Below, in pieces: positions 1 to 8,029 of a stretch of 64,000 nt of DNA (within the stretch, counting starts at the first letter, position 1; every line of letters starts with the position of its first letter). The notes beneath the pieces were generated by a model. That model worked only from the letters and a program-made list of their open reading frames with translations. It ran no database searches and was not told where the DNA came from. The position numbers and the translations under genes were made by a program. This DNA is from Tessaracoccus rhinocerotis (GTDB lineage Bacteria > Actinomycetota > Actinomycetes > Propionibacteriales > Propionibacteriaceae), in the NCBI RefSeq assembly GCF_007197885.1, contig NZ_VKKG01000001.1:310001-374000 (forward strand), given 5' to 3'.

Positions 1-1
1 G

Positions 2-304
2 GCGACGTCGAAGCGCTGCGAGGCCATCGACGGCATCCTCGCGGAGGGTGACGGCGTCCTGGAGGACTACAAGGGCACCACTGCACTGGACGCCGGTCTG
101 ATCTCGTCGGCCCAGGCGGTGGAGCACTACGAGATCACCCGCTACGGCACCCTGCGCCGGTGGGCGAAGATGCTCACCATCGGCGACGCCTACGACCTCC
201 TCACCGAGAGTCTCGAGGAGGAGAGCCGCACCGACGAACTCCTCACCAAGATCGCGGACGCCGAGGCGAACGCGCGCGCCGCGAAGGTCCCCAAGGAGGA
301 CTGA
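2..304 (+). CDS. YciE/YciF-type ferritin-like protein (DUF892), 3' end only
   Basis: The reading frame is open from base 2 to a TGA at 302-304 and gives the last 100 residues of a protein whose start lies outside the window. The visible part is helical and carries the family's typical C-terminal region (KGTTALDAGLISSAQAVEHY, then TRYGTLRRWAKML and a DLLTESLEEE segment). The conserved His and Glu residues are of the kind that bind the di-iron centre in this ferritin-like family, which is linked to stress and iron or peroxide handling. The substrate role is known only from family membership. Downstream lies a 313-base stretch without a gene before nhaA. Confidence 0.8.
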   Translation, partial: ATSKRCEAIDGILAEGDGVLEDYKGTTALDAGLISSAQAVEHYEITRYGTLRRWAKMLTIGDAYDLLTESLEEESRTDELLTKIADAEANARAAKVPKED

Positions 305-617
305 GGTCGCCGATCCGTCGCCCCGGGCCGTCCCGCACGGTCCGGGGCGACGCGGTTCCCATCGAGTCCCGGTAAAGTACTCCCCATGCCCCCGTCCCCG
401 GCCTACCGGCGTCCTGCACGCGCACTGGTCTGTGCTGCGACGGTGCGGCCGTTCCTGAGCACGGGACGCCACCCGGGGACCAACGGCTGGGACAGCTCCT
501 GGGGGACCAACGCCCACGGCGAGATCGCAGGATGTCCACCGCCGGCACGCTGAGACGCATCCGCTCCACCGCGGGTGCACGTCCACCCTGTCGACCCGCC
601 CATTGAGAGCAACGCAC
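305..617 (+). other. 313-base gap upstream of nhaA; candidate structured leader
   Basis: I find no convincing gene here; open frames on either strand are compositional. The stretch holds an exact 11-base direct repeat, GGGGACCAACG, at 475-485 and 502-512. Around it the short segments CGCC (467-470) and GGCG (518-521) could close a stem, and a small hairpin GCT-GGGAC-AGC sits between the copies. A purine-rich GAGAG at 605-609 is the likely ribosome site for nhaA. Bacterial nhaA genes are known to be preceded by cation-sensing riboswitches in some phyla, so a regulatory RNA is possible, but I cannot match this sequence to a known class. Confidence 0.35.
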
Positions 618-1898
618 ATGTCCCAGTCCCGCCGTTCCCCCCGCGCCCGCATCCTGCCCCACGAGCTCTGGCGCGGCATCCACGAAACCGCCCGCAGTGA
701 CGCCTTCGGCGGCATCCTGCTGCTGGTGGCCACTGTCGCCGCCCTCGTCCTGGCCAACTCCCCGGCCGCCGGCTGGTACGAGGCCCTGCGGGACTTCCGC
801 TTCGGGTTCTCTGAACTCCACCTGGAGCTGAGCGTCGGAAGCTGGGCTGCCGACGGGCTGCTCGCCATCTTCTTCTTCGTCGTCGGCCTGGAGCTCAAGG
901 AGGAGTTCGTCGCGGGCAAGCTGCGTGATCCCCGCAAGGCCGCCCTTCCCATCGCCGCCGCCGTGGGCGGCGTCGTCGTCCCCGCGGTCATCTTCCTCGC
1001 GGTCAACGCTGCCTCCGGGCCCGAGGTGATGCGCGGCTGGGCCATCCCCACCGCTACCGACATCGCCTTCGCCGTGGCGGTGCTGGCGGTCGTGGGGCGC
1101 TTCCTCCCACCGGCGCTGCGCGTCTTCCTGCTGACGCTGGCCATCGTCGACGACCTGATCGCCATCACCATCATCGCCCTCGCCTACACCGAGAGCATCG
1201 AGGTCCAGTGGCTGCTGCTCGCGCTGTTGCCGCTGGGCCTGTTCGCGCTCGCCGTGCAGCGTGGGATCCGGGCCTGGTGGCTGCTGGTGCCGCTGGCATT
1301 CGTCACGTGGGCCCTGGTGCACGCCTCGGGTGTGCACGCCACGGTGGCCGGCGTGGTGCTCGGGTTCACCGTCCCCGTCGTGGCCACCGCCAGGGCAAAG
1401 GTGCAGGTCAGGACCGACCCCGACGGCTCTCCCGTCTACGACGGCCTGGCCGCCCACTTCGCCGACCGTTGGGGGCTGGTTGCGACCCTGTTCGCGGTCC
1501 CGGTCTTCGCCTTCTTCTCCGCGGGCGTGGCCATCGGAGGGCTCGACGGCCTGCGCTCGGCCCTGGCCGACCCGGTCACGGTCGGCATCATGGCCGGTCT
1601 CGTCCTCGGCAAGCCGATCGGCATCCTCGGCGTGACCTTCGCCCTGACCCGGCTCCCCTCCCTCGCTCTCGACCGGTCGCTGCGCTGGCCCGACCTGGTG
1701 GGGATGTCGTTCGTCGCCGGCATCGGTTTCACGGTCTCGTTGCTGGTCGGGGAACTCGCCTTCGTCGGTACGCAGATCCCGATGGCGCACGTGAAGATCG
1801 GCGTGCTGGCGGGCTCCCTCCTGGCCGCGCTCGTCGGTGGTGCGCTCCTGGCCGGCAGGAACCGGCGCGCCCGGGGCACCGCCGAGCACGTCGGCTAG
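618..1898 (+). CDS. nhaA: Na+/H+ antiporter NhaA
   Basis: Predicted 426-residue inner-membrane protein that exchanges internal Na+ (or Li+) for external protons. It has about a dozen hydrophobic segments. The family's essential neighbouring aspartates appear as LAIVDDLIAITIIA (D178-D179), and the TDIAFAVAVLAVVGRF segment upstream is also diagnostic. The length is somewhat above the E. coli protein because of a basic N-terminus (MSQSRRSPRARILPHELW) and a basic tail. I chose the ATG at 618, with GAGAG nine bases upstream, over an in-frame TTG at 603 that lacks a ribosome site. It is followed after 24 bases by the HNH gene on the same strand. Confidence 0.95.
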   Translation: MSQSRRSPRARILPHELWRGIHETARSDAFGGILLLVATVAALVLANSPAAGWYEALRDFRFGFSELHLELSVGSWAADGLLAIFFFVVGLELKEEFVAGKLRDPRKAALPIAAAVGGVVVPAVIFLAVNAASGPEVMRGWAIPTATDIAFAVAVLAVVGRFLPPALRVFLLTLAIVDDLIAITIIALAYTESIEVQWLLLALLPLGLFALAVQRGIRAWWLLVPLAFVTWALVHASGVHATVAGVVLGFTVPVVATARAKVQVRTDPDGSPVYDGLAAHFADRWGLVATLFAVPVFAFFSAGVAIGGLDGLRSALADPVTVGIMAGLVLGKPIGILGVTFALTRLPSLALDRSLRWPDLVGMSFVAGIGFTVSLLVGELAFVGTQIPMAHVKIGVLAGSLLAALVGGALLAGRNRRARGTAEHVG

Positions 1899-1922
1899 CG
1901 CGTCCCCGGTACCGTTGCTGAC

Positions 1923-2315
1923 GTGCCCCCTCGCCGCAGGTTCCCGACGAAGCAGTCAGCAGCCGCCCGCGGCCGCTACGCGAAGCGGCGCCAGCGTCGG
2001 CTCCAGCGCGTCGACAACGACCTGACGGCGGCGCAGTGGGCCGCCCTGCTCGAGGCGTGGGGCGCCTGCGCGTACTGCCAAGGGGTGGGGCCCGCGCTGC
2101 AGCGCGACTGCGTGATGCCGGTCTCGCGCGGCGGTCGCTACACCCTGGAGAACGTGGTCCCGGCGTGCCCGTCCTGCAATGCGAGCAAGCACAACAGCGA
2201 GGTCACCGAGTGGCTCCGCCGCAAGAAGCTCGACGAGAGCACGTTCCTGATCCGGCACGCGACGATCCTGCGGTCCCTGCTCCCGGCGGCCGGCGCGGGA
2301 CCGGAGCCGGAGTAG
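1923..2315 (+). CDS. HNH endonuclease
   Basis: A 130-residue protein starting with GTG. The basic N-terminal part (residues 1-35) is followed by an HNH fold: CAYC (a zinc-ligand pair), the acid-containing segment DCVMPVSRGGRYTLENVVPACPSCNASK with the second CxxC pair, and an Asn that fits the central HNH asparagine. The first motif residue reads as Asp-Cys-Val rather than the usual Asp-His, so the catalytic His is not obvious and metal-dependent nuclease activity is not certain. It lies 24 bases after nhaA and may be cotranscribed with it. Stand-alone HNH proteins of this size occur widely in actinobacteria and their roles are mostly unknown. Confidence 0.75.
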   Translation: MPPRRRFPTKQSAAARGRYAKRRQRRLQRVDNDLTAAQWAALLEAWGACAYCQGVGPALQRDCVMPVSRGGRYTLENVVPACPSCNASKHNSEVTEWLRRKKLDESTFLIRHATILRSLLPAAGAGPEPE

Positions 2316-2374
2316 GCCGCCGGCGGTCCCGAGGCCTGTCACGGATCCCGCCTGGCCGGTGTCGGAGATGGTGA

Positions 2375-2395
2375 GGGCACCCGGGTGAGGTGCCC
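2375..2395. terminator. Hairpin between convergent genes
   Basis: Arms GGGCACC (2375-2381) and GGTGCCC (2389-2395) pair perfectly around a 7-base loop. The hairpin lies between the HNH gene and the convergent DUF6884 gene. No T-run follows, which is common for actinobacterial terminators, so its action as a bidirectional terminator is an inference. Confidence 0.4.
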
Positions 2396-2429
2396 CGGGA
2401 AGGCATCGAGATGACCACCACAGTGCGCC

Positions 2430-2897
2430 TCAGTCGCTTTGGTCCTGCAGCTCCCGGTACCAGGCCAACCTGCGGCCGAGGGAGAGACCCCGCAGCGGAT
2501 CCAGGACCTCCGCGCCGGACTGCAACAGCGCCGGACGGAGGGCCTCCACGTAGGTCCTGCCCGCATGGATCTCGACGACAGTGCCCGGCAGCGGCCCCCA
2601 GCGCTGCTCAAGCTGGGCGGCCACGCGGAGTCCGAGGGCGCGCCGGGACGAGACGTCCTGGTCGGCGAGGCAGAGGCTGTAGGGCTCCAGCCACTGGTCC
2701 GGGGCAACGAGGCCGTGCTCCGCGGTGACCACGTACCAGTCGAGTCCGGTGGCCTCGGCGTGGGCCCGCATCTTGTGGAAGTAGTCCGACGTGAACAGGT
2801 CCTTGGCGAGTGCGGGTTCGCTGCTGCGGCTCTTCACGCAGCCGACCAGCAGCAGGTCGGGGTCGCCAACGTCAGCCCCGGTCCGTGGCCTCGACAT
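2430..2897 (-). CDS. DUF6884 domain protein of unknown function
   Basis: A 155-residue protein. The start of the domain, LLLVGCVKSR, followed by AKDLFTSDYFHKMRAHAEA and YVVTAEHGLV, is the DUF6884 signature; family members are often found near mobile or defence genes but no activity is known to me. The only start codon upstream of the domain is the ATG at 2897, which is the ATG of ATGTCGAG inside a dispersed repeat (2888-2935). No clear ribosome site precedes it, so translation may be coupled to the sulfurtransferase gene whose stop lies 22 bases upstream in the same repeat. Confidence 0.7.
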   Translation of the reverse strand: MSRPRTGADVGDPDLLLVGCVKSRSSEPALAKDLFTSDYFHKMRAHAEATGLDWYVVTAEHGLVAPDQWLEPYSLCLADQDVSSRRALGLRVAAQLEQRWGPLPGTVVEIHAGRTYVEALRPALLQSGAEVLDPLRGLSLGRRLAWYRELQDQSD

Positions 2898-2935
2898 GCG
2901 TCGCTCGTTCCTCGCGGCGCTACTCGACCGACGCG
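2888..2935. repeat. Single copy of a dispersed repeat, fused to two gene ends
   Basis: The plus-strand segment reads as CTCGAC..., then CTCGTTCCTCGCGGCG, then CTACTCGACC. It is the same unit that forms the arms of the large inverted repeat at 61861-62016. Here the repeat supplies the TAG stop of the sulfurtransferase (2920-2922, minus strand) and the ATG start of the DUF6884 gene (2895-2897). Confidence 0.75.
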
Positions 2936-3786
2936 GGTTCAGCCGGTTGAGTGGGTCGCGCGGCTGTGCCGATCGGCCGTCCGGGGGTGTTGCTCCACTG
3001 CGACCAGGACCCCGGGTACAGCGCCGCACGCAACCCGGCGGACTCCATCGCCGCGACCGCGTGTGCGGCGTTCACCCCGGAGCCGCAGTAGGCGGCGACG
3101 GGGCGGCGGCCGTCGACCCCGAGCCCGCCCAGGAGGTCCCGGATCTCCTCCGGCGTGCGGAACGTGCCGTCGGGGCCAAGCAGGTCGAGGTTGGGCGCGT
3201 TGACGGCCCCGGGGATGTGGCCGGCGACGGGGTCCATGGGTTCCACCTCGCCTCGGTACCGCTCGGGGGCACGGACGTCCAGGAGGATGCCGCCGCCTGG
3301 GAGTGCGGCGGCCTCGTCGATGTCGACCACCGGCATGTGTCCCCAGCCCAGCCGCACGTTGCCCGGCTCGGGCTCGACGGTTCCGGACTCCACCGCTCCG
3401 CCGACGGCCCGCCAGGCCGCGAGTCCGCCGTCGAGGATGCGCACGTCGGCCATCCCGGCGTGGCGCAGCAGCCACCAGGCGCGAGCGGCGGCGACGCCGG
3501 TGTCGGCGTCGTGGACGACGACGGTGTCGCCGTCGTCCAGACCCCAGCGGCGCGCCGCCTGCTGCAGTTGTTCCGGTGTGGGCAGCGGGTGGCGTCCCTC
3601 GCCCGGTTCGCCGTGCGAGGAGAGTTCGTTCTCGAGATCGACGTGGATCGCTCCCGGCAGGTGGGCGCGTTCGTGCTCCGCGCGGCCGTCCGGCTGGGCG
3701 AGCGACCAGCGCACGTCGAGGATCTTGGGCGCGTCGCCCGAGCTGGTCATGGCGAGCAGTTCCGTGGCGGAGATGATGGGGTGCAC
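2920..3786 (-). CDS. sseA: Sulfurtransferase, 3-mercaptopyruvate type (two rhodanese domains)
   Basis: A 288-residue cytoplasmic protein with two rhodanese modules. The first contains LDVRWSLAQPDG and HLPGAIHVDLENELS; the second contains LLDVRAPERYRGEVEPMDPVAGHIPGAVN. The catalytic loop of the second domain is CGSGV, the version typical of 3-mercaptopyruvate sulfurtransferases rather than the CRKGV loop of thiosulfate enzymes. I chose the GTG at 3786 because it gives the usual N-terminus (VHPIISATELLAM). The last residues (SVE) and the stop come from the dispersed repeat. The gene follows jetC by 53 bases and could be read from the same transcript. Confidence 0.85.
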   Translation of the reverse strand: MHPIISATELLAMTSSGDAPKILDVRWSLAQPDGRAEHERAHLPGAIHVDLENELSSHGEPGEGRHPLPTPEQLQQAARRWGLDDGDTVVVHDADTGVAAARAWWLLRHAGMADVRILDGGLAAWRAVGGAVESGTVEPEPGNVRLGWGHMPVVDIDEAAALPGGGILLDVRAPERYRGEVEPMDPVAGHIPGAVNAPNLDLLGPDGTFRTPEEIRDLLGGLGVDGRRPVAAYCGSGVNAAHAVAAMESAGLRAALYPGSWSQWSNTPGRPIGTAARPTQPAEPASVE

Positions 3787-3839
3787 GTCAGCCGATGCTA
3801 CCGGCCCCGGGGTGCCCAGAGCCTCAGGCCAAAGGGGCG

Positions 3840-6800
3840 TCAGGGCAGGGCCACCTTCGGCTTGGCCCACGAGCGGCCGCGGGTGTCCTTCAGGATGTCG
3901 TATTCCACCTCGACGTGCGGCTCGATGGCGCTGTACTTGTCGTTCGGGGCGCCGATGACCAGCTGGAACCCGAGGCCCCGCCAGGCGCCGATGGCGCGGC
4001 GGGTGAAGTGGGCGTCGGCCTTGATGAGCGCCTCGTCGAGGAACACCGGGGCGTAGCGGGGGCGCTCCGAGCCGGGGTCTCCCAGCTGGTAGCGCAGCGC
4101 GGCGCCGACGATGAAGGCGATCAGCTCCTGCGACTCGCCGCCGGACTTCTCGCCGATGTGGTCGTAGAGGGAGACGTGCTCGCCCGAGCTCGCCCGTACG
4201 CGCTCGGCCGACACGCGGACGTGGTTGCGCACGTCGACGAGGTCGGCAAAGTCGGGGGCGGAGCGGCGCAGCCTGTTGATGAGCCTCGCCATCCGGTGGT
4301 AGACCGACTCGCGCTCCTCGTCGGTGCTCGCGGCCTCGATCAGGCCTCGAACTTCGCGCAGTTCCTTGCGGAAGCGCTGCCGCACCGCCGACTGGTTCTC
4401 GCGGGTCATGATCTGCAGGCGGTGGTGGTCGTCGTAGAACGGCAGGTCGGCCATGATCTGGTTGATCGGCTCGATCCGCTCGCGGATCTCCCGCAGCGCC
4501 CGGCCCAGGGTGGAGTCGAGGTTGGTGAGGTCGTTGCCGGAGAGCTTGAGCAGCGAGTCGCGCCACTCCTTCTCCAGCTCGTGCAGGCCGCTGGCCTCCA
4601 AGTCCTCGAGGATGCGCTCGAAGTCTCCCACCGAGTTGTCGGGGTCGGGGAGCAGGTTCGGGTTGGGCCAGCGGTCCAGGAACGTGGTGAGCGTCCGCCG
4701 AAGGGTTTCGCGCTGTTCCACGAGGGTCTCCTGGGCGGCGGCGCGGTCGGCGTCGAGCCGCTGCGAAGCCATGGCCAGCGCGGCGTCGAAGCGTGCGAGG
4801 TCCTCCGACGGCCGCTCCCCCCGCTGCTCGTCCGGGACTGCGAACTGGGCGTCGAGGTAGGCAGCCTGCTGCTCACCGAGCTCCCGCTCCTGCTCCTCGG
4901 CCTCCTCGAGGATGGCACCGGCCTCGTCGACCTCGTCCATCACCCTGGCCCAGTGCTCCTGGACGGCGTCGCGGTTCTCCATGGCGCGGCCGATGTCCTG
5001 GTTGAGCGCGCTCATCCTGGCTCGGGCCTTCTTGATCTGGGCCTGGATGCTGGCGATCCTGGGGTTGCCCTGGGTGACCTCGTCGATGACACCCAGCCAG
5101 CGGTCGCGCTGGGCCTCCACGCCGTCGACGTCCACCTGCTCCCAGCCGAAGGCCAACACGCCCTGGTAGGCGGTTCGCTGGTCGTCGAGTGCGTCCAGGG
5201 CGGCCTCGGCCCTGTCAACTGCCTCGATCGCGTCCAGCAGCCTGACGCGCGCGTCCTGGATGTGGGCGGCGAGGTCGGCGAGGCGGCGCTGGTTGGAGAA
5301 GCCGAGGACGTTGGCGCGGCCCTGTCCGCCGTGGGCGCCGCGGTTGCCCTGCGAGACCTGGCCGGTGATGGTCAGGGCCTTGCGATGCCGGTTCAGCTCC
5401 CCGGGGTTGTCGACGCACACGAACTCGAATCGCTCCTCGAGCCGCTCCTGGAGCCACCCGGTGAACTTGGTCCGCCGGAAGTCGAGCCTGCCGGGCAGGA
5501 TCCTGTCGTCGCGCAGCTCGCGGATGGTCATGCCGGTGGGCACGCCCTCGTAGTTGAGGCGCACGGGCACCCGGGTGGCGTTGATCGCCGCCCGGAATCC
5601 TGCGACGTCCTCGGCGTCGATCAGCAGTGTGGTTGCGAAGCCGCCGAGAGCCAGGTTGAACGCCTCGCGCCAGGGCTCGAACTCGGTGCGGACCTCGATG
5701 AGCTCACCGACGAAGGGCAGGTCCTCGGCGCTGAGCCCGGCGGCCCTGGCCAGGACCTCGCGGGCGCGGTGCAGGTGTTCGGGCACGTTGTCGCGGCGCC
5801 CCTCGGCCTGGCGGTGCTCCGCCTGCAGTTCGGCGACCTCCGCCTCGAGTCGCCCCCTCGCCGCCATGGCTGCCGCGTAGGCGTCTCGGGCGCTGGCCTT
5901 CGCGTCGACGTCGTGGAGGCTGACCCGGGCACGCTCGGCCAGCGCGTTGAACTGCTTGGCGCTGCGGACGTCGGCCTGCAGCACCTCGAGGGAGCGCTCG
6001 AGCTTGTCCCGGTTCCCCTGCACCTGCTCGAGGCGGCGCTCGGCCTCCCGGAGCTCGCGCTGGGCGGTCTCGAGCCGGTCCCCACCGGAGGCGCGCAGCA
6101 CGTCGGTCAGGCCGTCACGCTCGTCCTCCGCGGCGCGGGCGAGGGCTTCCTTCTCGGCCACTGCCGCGTCGGCGGCCTGCTTGCGGTCACGCAGTTCGGT
6201 CTCCACCTCGCGCAGCAGGTCCAGGCGACGCCCGGCCCGCCACAGGCTGGCCAGTGACGAAGGGTCACTGAACTGCCCCACCTCGTCGATGACCCGCAGC
6301 CGCTCGGCGGCTGCCGCCATCCGGGTGCGCAGGTCCCGGACGGGCTCGAGGGTCGAGACCTGCTTGCGGGCTGTCAGCATCCGCTCGCGGGTGCTCTCCA
6401 GACCGTCGAAGTGCTCGACGACGGCGTCGGCGGCCGCGAGCGTCTCGGGCTCCTCGAGCACCATTCGCTTGTAGAGCTCGTCGACGGTGGTGATCTGCTG
6501 CCCCGCCTGGATCCGGGCGAGCAGGCTCATGGCCTTGGTCCCGGCTCCCGCCGCACCGATGCCCAGCACCGAGTGCAGGCGTGCGGAGAACTCACGATCG
6601 GTGGGAACCGTGTCCAGGCCGGTGGCACGGACGGCGGAATCCGTCAGGCGGCGGCCCGCGGCCTGCTCGAGGGCCAACAGGTCGAAGGGGCCGTCGACGG
6701 TGGCGCGCACCCTCACGGTGTCCTCCAGGACGCGGGCCGAGGCCGGGATGTACCAGGCCCGCACGGCAGTGAAACGGGAGCCGTCGTGGTCCGCCCAGGT

Positions 6801-7184
6801 CATGGCGATCGCGGTCCAGGTGTCTGCACCGTCGCCGCGCAGCACGCGGGTCCTGGTGGTGCCGGTCTCGGTGCGAGCCTCGTCGAGCTTGCCCCGGCCG
6901 TAGGAGAGGATGTTGCGCTGGTCGGTGCCGCGGGGCCTGCCGACGACGCCGCCGTTGGACGCGCCGTTGAAGGGGGTGGTGTGCGGCATCATCAGGGCGA
7001 TGTAGGCGTCCATCAGGGTGGACTTGCCGGATCCCGAACCACCGCACAGCAGCGTCGAGGTGGGTGAGAAGCGCACCCGGTGGGGGCCGTCGTAGCCGCC
7101 CCAGTTCACCAGCTGCAGTTCCTCGGCGACCCACTGCTGCCCGCGGGAGGCGGCAGGGATGAGCCCGAACAGGGTGTCAAGCAT
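3840..7184 (-). CDS. jetC: JetC/MksB-type SMC-like ATPase (Wadjet)
   Basis: A 1,114-residue SMC-like ATPase. The N-terminal head has Walker A GGSGSGKST (about residues 48-56). The middle is made of long charged coiled-coil stretches around a hinge-like region (about 400-700). The C-terminal head has the ABC signature SGGESQEL (about 1014) and Walker B VFLDEA (D1050, E1051). In Wadjet this subunit forms the motor that, with JetA and JetB, extrudes plasmid DNA loops. The ATG at 7184 follows the jetB stop by two bases; a GTG at 7190 overlapping that stop is an alternative start. The usual fourth gene, jetD, is not downstream: the next gene is a sulfurtransferase. Confidence 0.88.
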   Translation of the reverse strand: MLDTLFGLIPAASRGQQWVAEELQLVNWGGYDGPHRVRFSPTSTLLCGGSGSGKSTLMDAYIALMMPHTTPFNGASNGGVVGRPRGTDQRNILSYGRGKLDEARTETGTTRTRVLRGDGADTWTAIAMTWADHDGSRFTAVRAWYIPASARVLEDTVRVRATVDGPFDLLALEQAAGRRLTDSAVRATGLDTVPTDREFSARLHSVLGIGAAGAGTKAMSLLARIQAGQQITTVDELYKRMVLEEPETLAAADAVVEHFDGLESTRERMLTARKQVSTLEPVRDLRTRMAAAAERLRVIDEVGQFSDPSSLASLWRAGRRLDLLREVETELRDRKQAADAAVAEKEALARAAEDERDGLTDVLRASGGDRLETAQRELREAERRLEQVQGNRDKLERSLEVLQADVRSAKQFNALAERARVSLHDVDAKASARDAYAAAMAARGRLEAEVAELQAEHRQAEGRRDNVPEHLHRAREVLARAAGLSAEDLPFVGELIEVRTEFEPWREAFNLALGGFATTLLIDAEDVAGFRAAINATRVPVRLNYEGVPTGMTIRELRDDRILPGRLDFRRTKFTGWLQERLEERFEFVCVDNPGELNRHRKALTITGQVSQGNRGAHGGQGRANVLGFSNQRRLADLAAHIQDARVRLLDAIEAVDRAEAALDALDDQRTAYQGVLAFGWEQVDVDGVEAQRDRWLGVIDEVTQGNPRIASIQAQIKKARARMSALNQDIGRAMENRDAVQEHWARVMDEVDEAGAILEEAEEQERELGEQQAAYLDAQFAVPDEQRGERPSEDLARFDAALAMASQRLDADRAAAQETLVEQRETLRRTLTTFLDRWPNPNLLPDPDNSVGDFERILEDLEASGLHELEKEWRDSLLKLSGNDLTNLDSTLGRALREIRERIEPINQIMADLPFYDDHHRLQIMTRENQSAVRQRFRKELREVRGLIEAASTDEERESVYHRMARLINRLRRSAPDFADLVDVRNHVRVSAERVRASSGEHVSLYDHIGEKSGGESQELIAFIVGAALRYQLGDPGSERPRYAPVFLDEALIKADAHFTRRAIGAWRGLGFQLVIGAPNDKYSAIEPHVEVEYDILKDTRGRSWAKPKVALP

Positions 7185-7186
7185 CG

Positions 7187-8029
7187 TCACAGCAGGTTCT
7201 CCTGGTACTCGTTCGCGTCGTCGTCGGTGGTTCCGGCCTCGCCGGTCGCCTCCCCGTCGGTGACGTCGCTCTCCTGCGGGTCGGCGAGGTCGACCACGCC
7301 GGTCTCCTCGTCCTCGTCGTCGGCGTCGTCCGCGTGGGCGAGGTCGGCGTCGCTCACCCCGGAGCCGCGTGCCGTCTGCTCGCGCAACCACGCGCTGAGC
7401 TCGAGCAGGCGCTCGGAGCTGAGGACGATCTCCACCAGTGGGCTGATCCGGTACCGGCCCTCCGACTCCTCGTCGATGATGCCCTCCTTGCGGAGGCGGG
7501 CCAAGGCGTTGCGGATGTGGGTCTGGCGGCGCAGGACGTCGCCGTCGGACTCCGCGAAGTAGGTGAGCACGGTCTGCTCCACGTCCTCGACGTCGACGCG
7601 GGCGGCGCGCTCACCGGCCGTCGACTCGCGCTGGTAGATGGTGCGCAGGTGCACCAGCACGAGGGTCTCCGCGCGGGTGTAGGCCTCATCCTTGAGCAGG
7701 ATCGGGACCTCGAGCTCGTCGGAGCGGACCTGCTTCTTGTAGGCCACGCCGCGGTCGTGGTCGACGACGAGGCGCACGTACAGGTCGTTGAGGCGGGACT
7801 CGATCACCTGCTGGTTGTCGACCAGCGTCTTCCAGTCATCCCGGTGGCGCTCGCGCTGGAGGAAGCGGCGCTGCAGGAGCCGCACGAGGGCTCGGCGAAC
7901 GTCGTGGTCGAGGACACCGCGGTCGCCGGCGAACAGCTCGTCGGGGTCGTCCTCCATGGCTACGGGTCGGATGAAGGGCCCGTCGGCACCCTCGTCGGTG
8001 GACGCGTCTGCGGTCGTGGTGTCAGTCAA
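7187..8029 (-). CDS. jetB: JetB/MksE-type condensin subunit (DUF4194)
   Basis: A 280-residue protein. The core (about residues 35-215) matches the DUF4194 winged-helix kleisin-associated subunit: [19 protein letters not shown], then YAYKK-like and [15 protein letters not shown] segments, then a winged-helix LRKEGIID. The last 55 residues are an unusually acidic tail rich in Asp and Glu. The start is a TTG at 8029 preceded by GGAGG six bases upstream, and the gene overlaps the end of jetA by eight bases. In Wadjet it joins the kleisin JetA to the JetC heads. The acidic tail could be flexible and regulatory, which is an inference. Confidence 0.83.
   Translation of the reverse strand: MTDTTTADASTDEGADGPFIRPVAMEDDPDELFAGDRGVLDHDVRRALVRLLQRRFLQRERHRDDWKTLVDNQQVIESRLNDLYVRLVVDHDRGVAYKKQVRSDELEVPILLKDEAYTRAETLVLVHLRTIYQRESTAGERAARVDVEDVEQTVLTYFAESDGDVLRRQTHIRNALARLRKEGIIDEESEGRYRISPLVEIVLSSERLLELSAWLREQTARGSGVSDADLAHADDADDEDEETGVVDLADPQESDVTDGEATGEAGTTDDDANEYQENLL

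Noticed and set aside
243-1889. A 548-codon open frame antisense to nhaA
   Set aside because: Its product is low-complexity (Gly, Asp, Glu, Arg, His rich), with no recognisable domain, and it mirrors the codon pattern of nhaA.
2898-3029. N-terminal extension of the DUF6884 protein to the ATG at 3029
   Set aside because: The added 44 residues are a shadow of the sulfurtransferase C-terminus, and the domain begins right after the ATG at 2897.
3795-6257. An 820-codon open frame antisense to jetC
   Set aside because: Typical high-GC shadow: Leu/Val/Gly/Glu-rich text without motifs, while the opposite strand encodes an SMC ATPase with all motifs.
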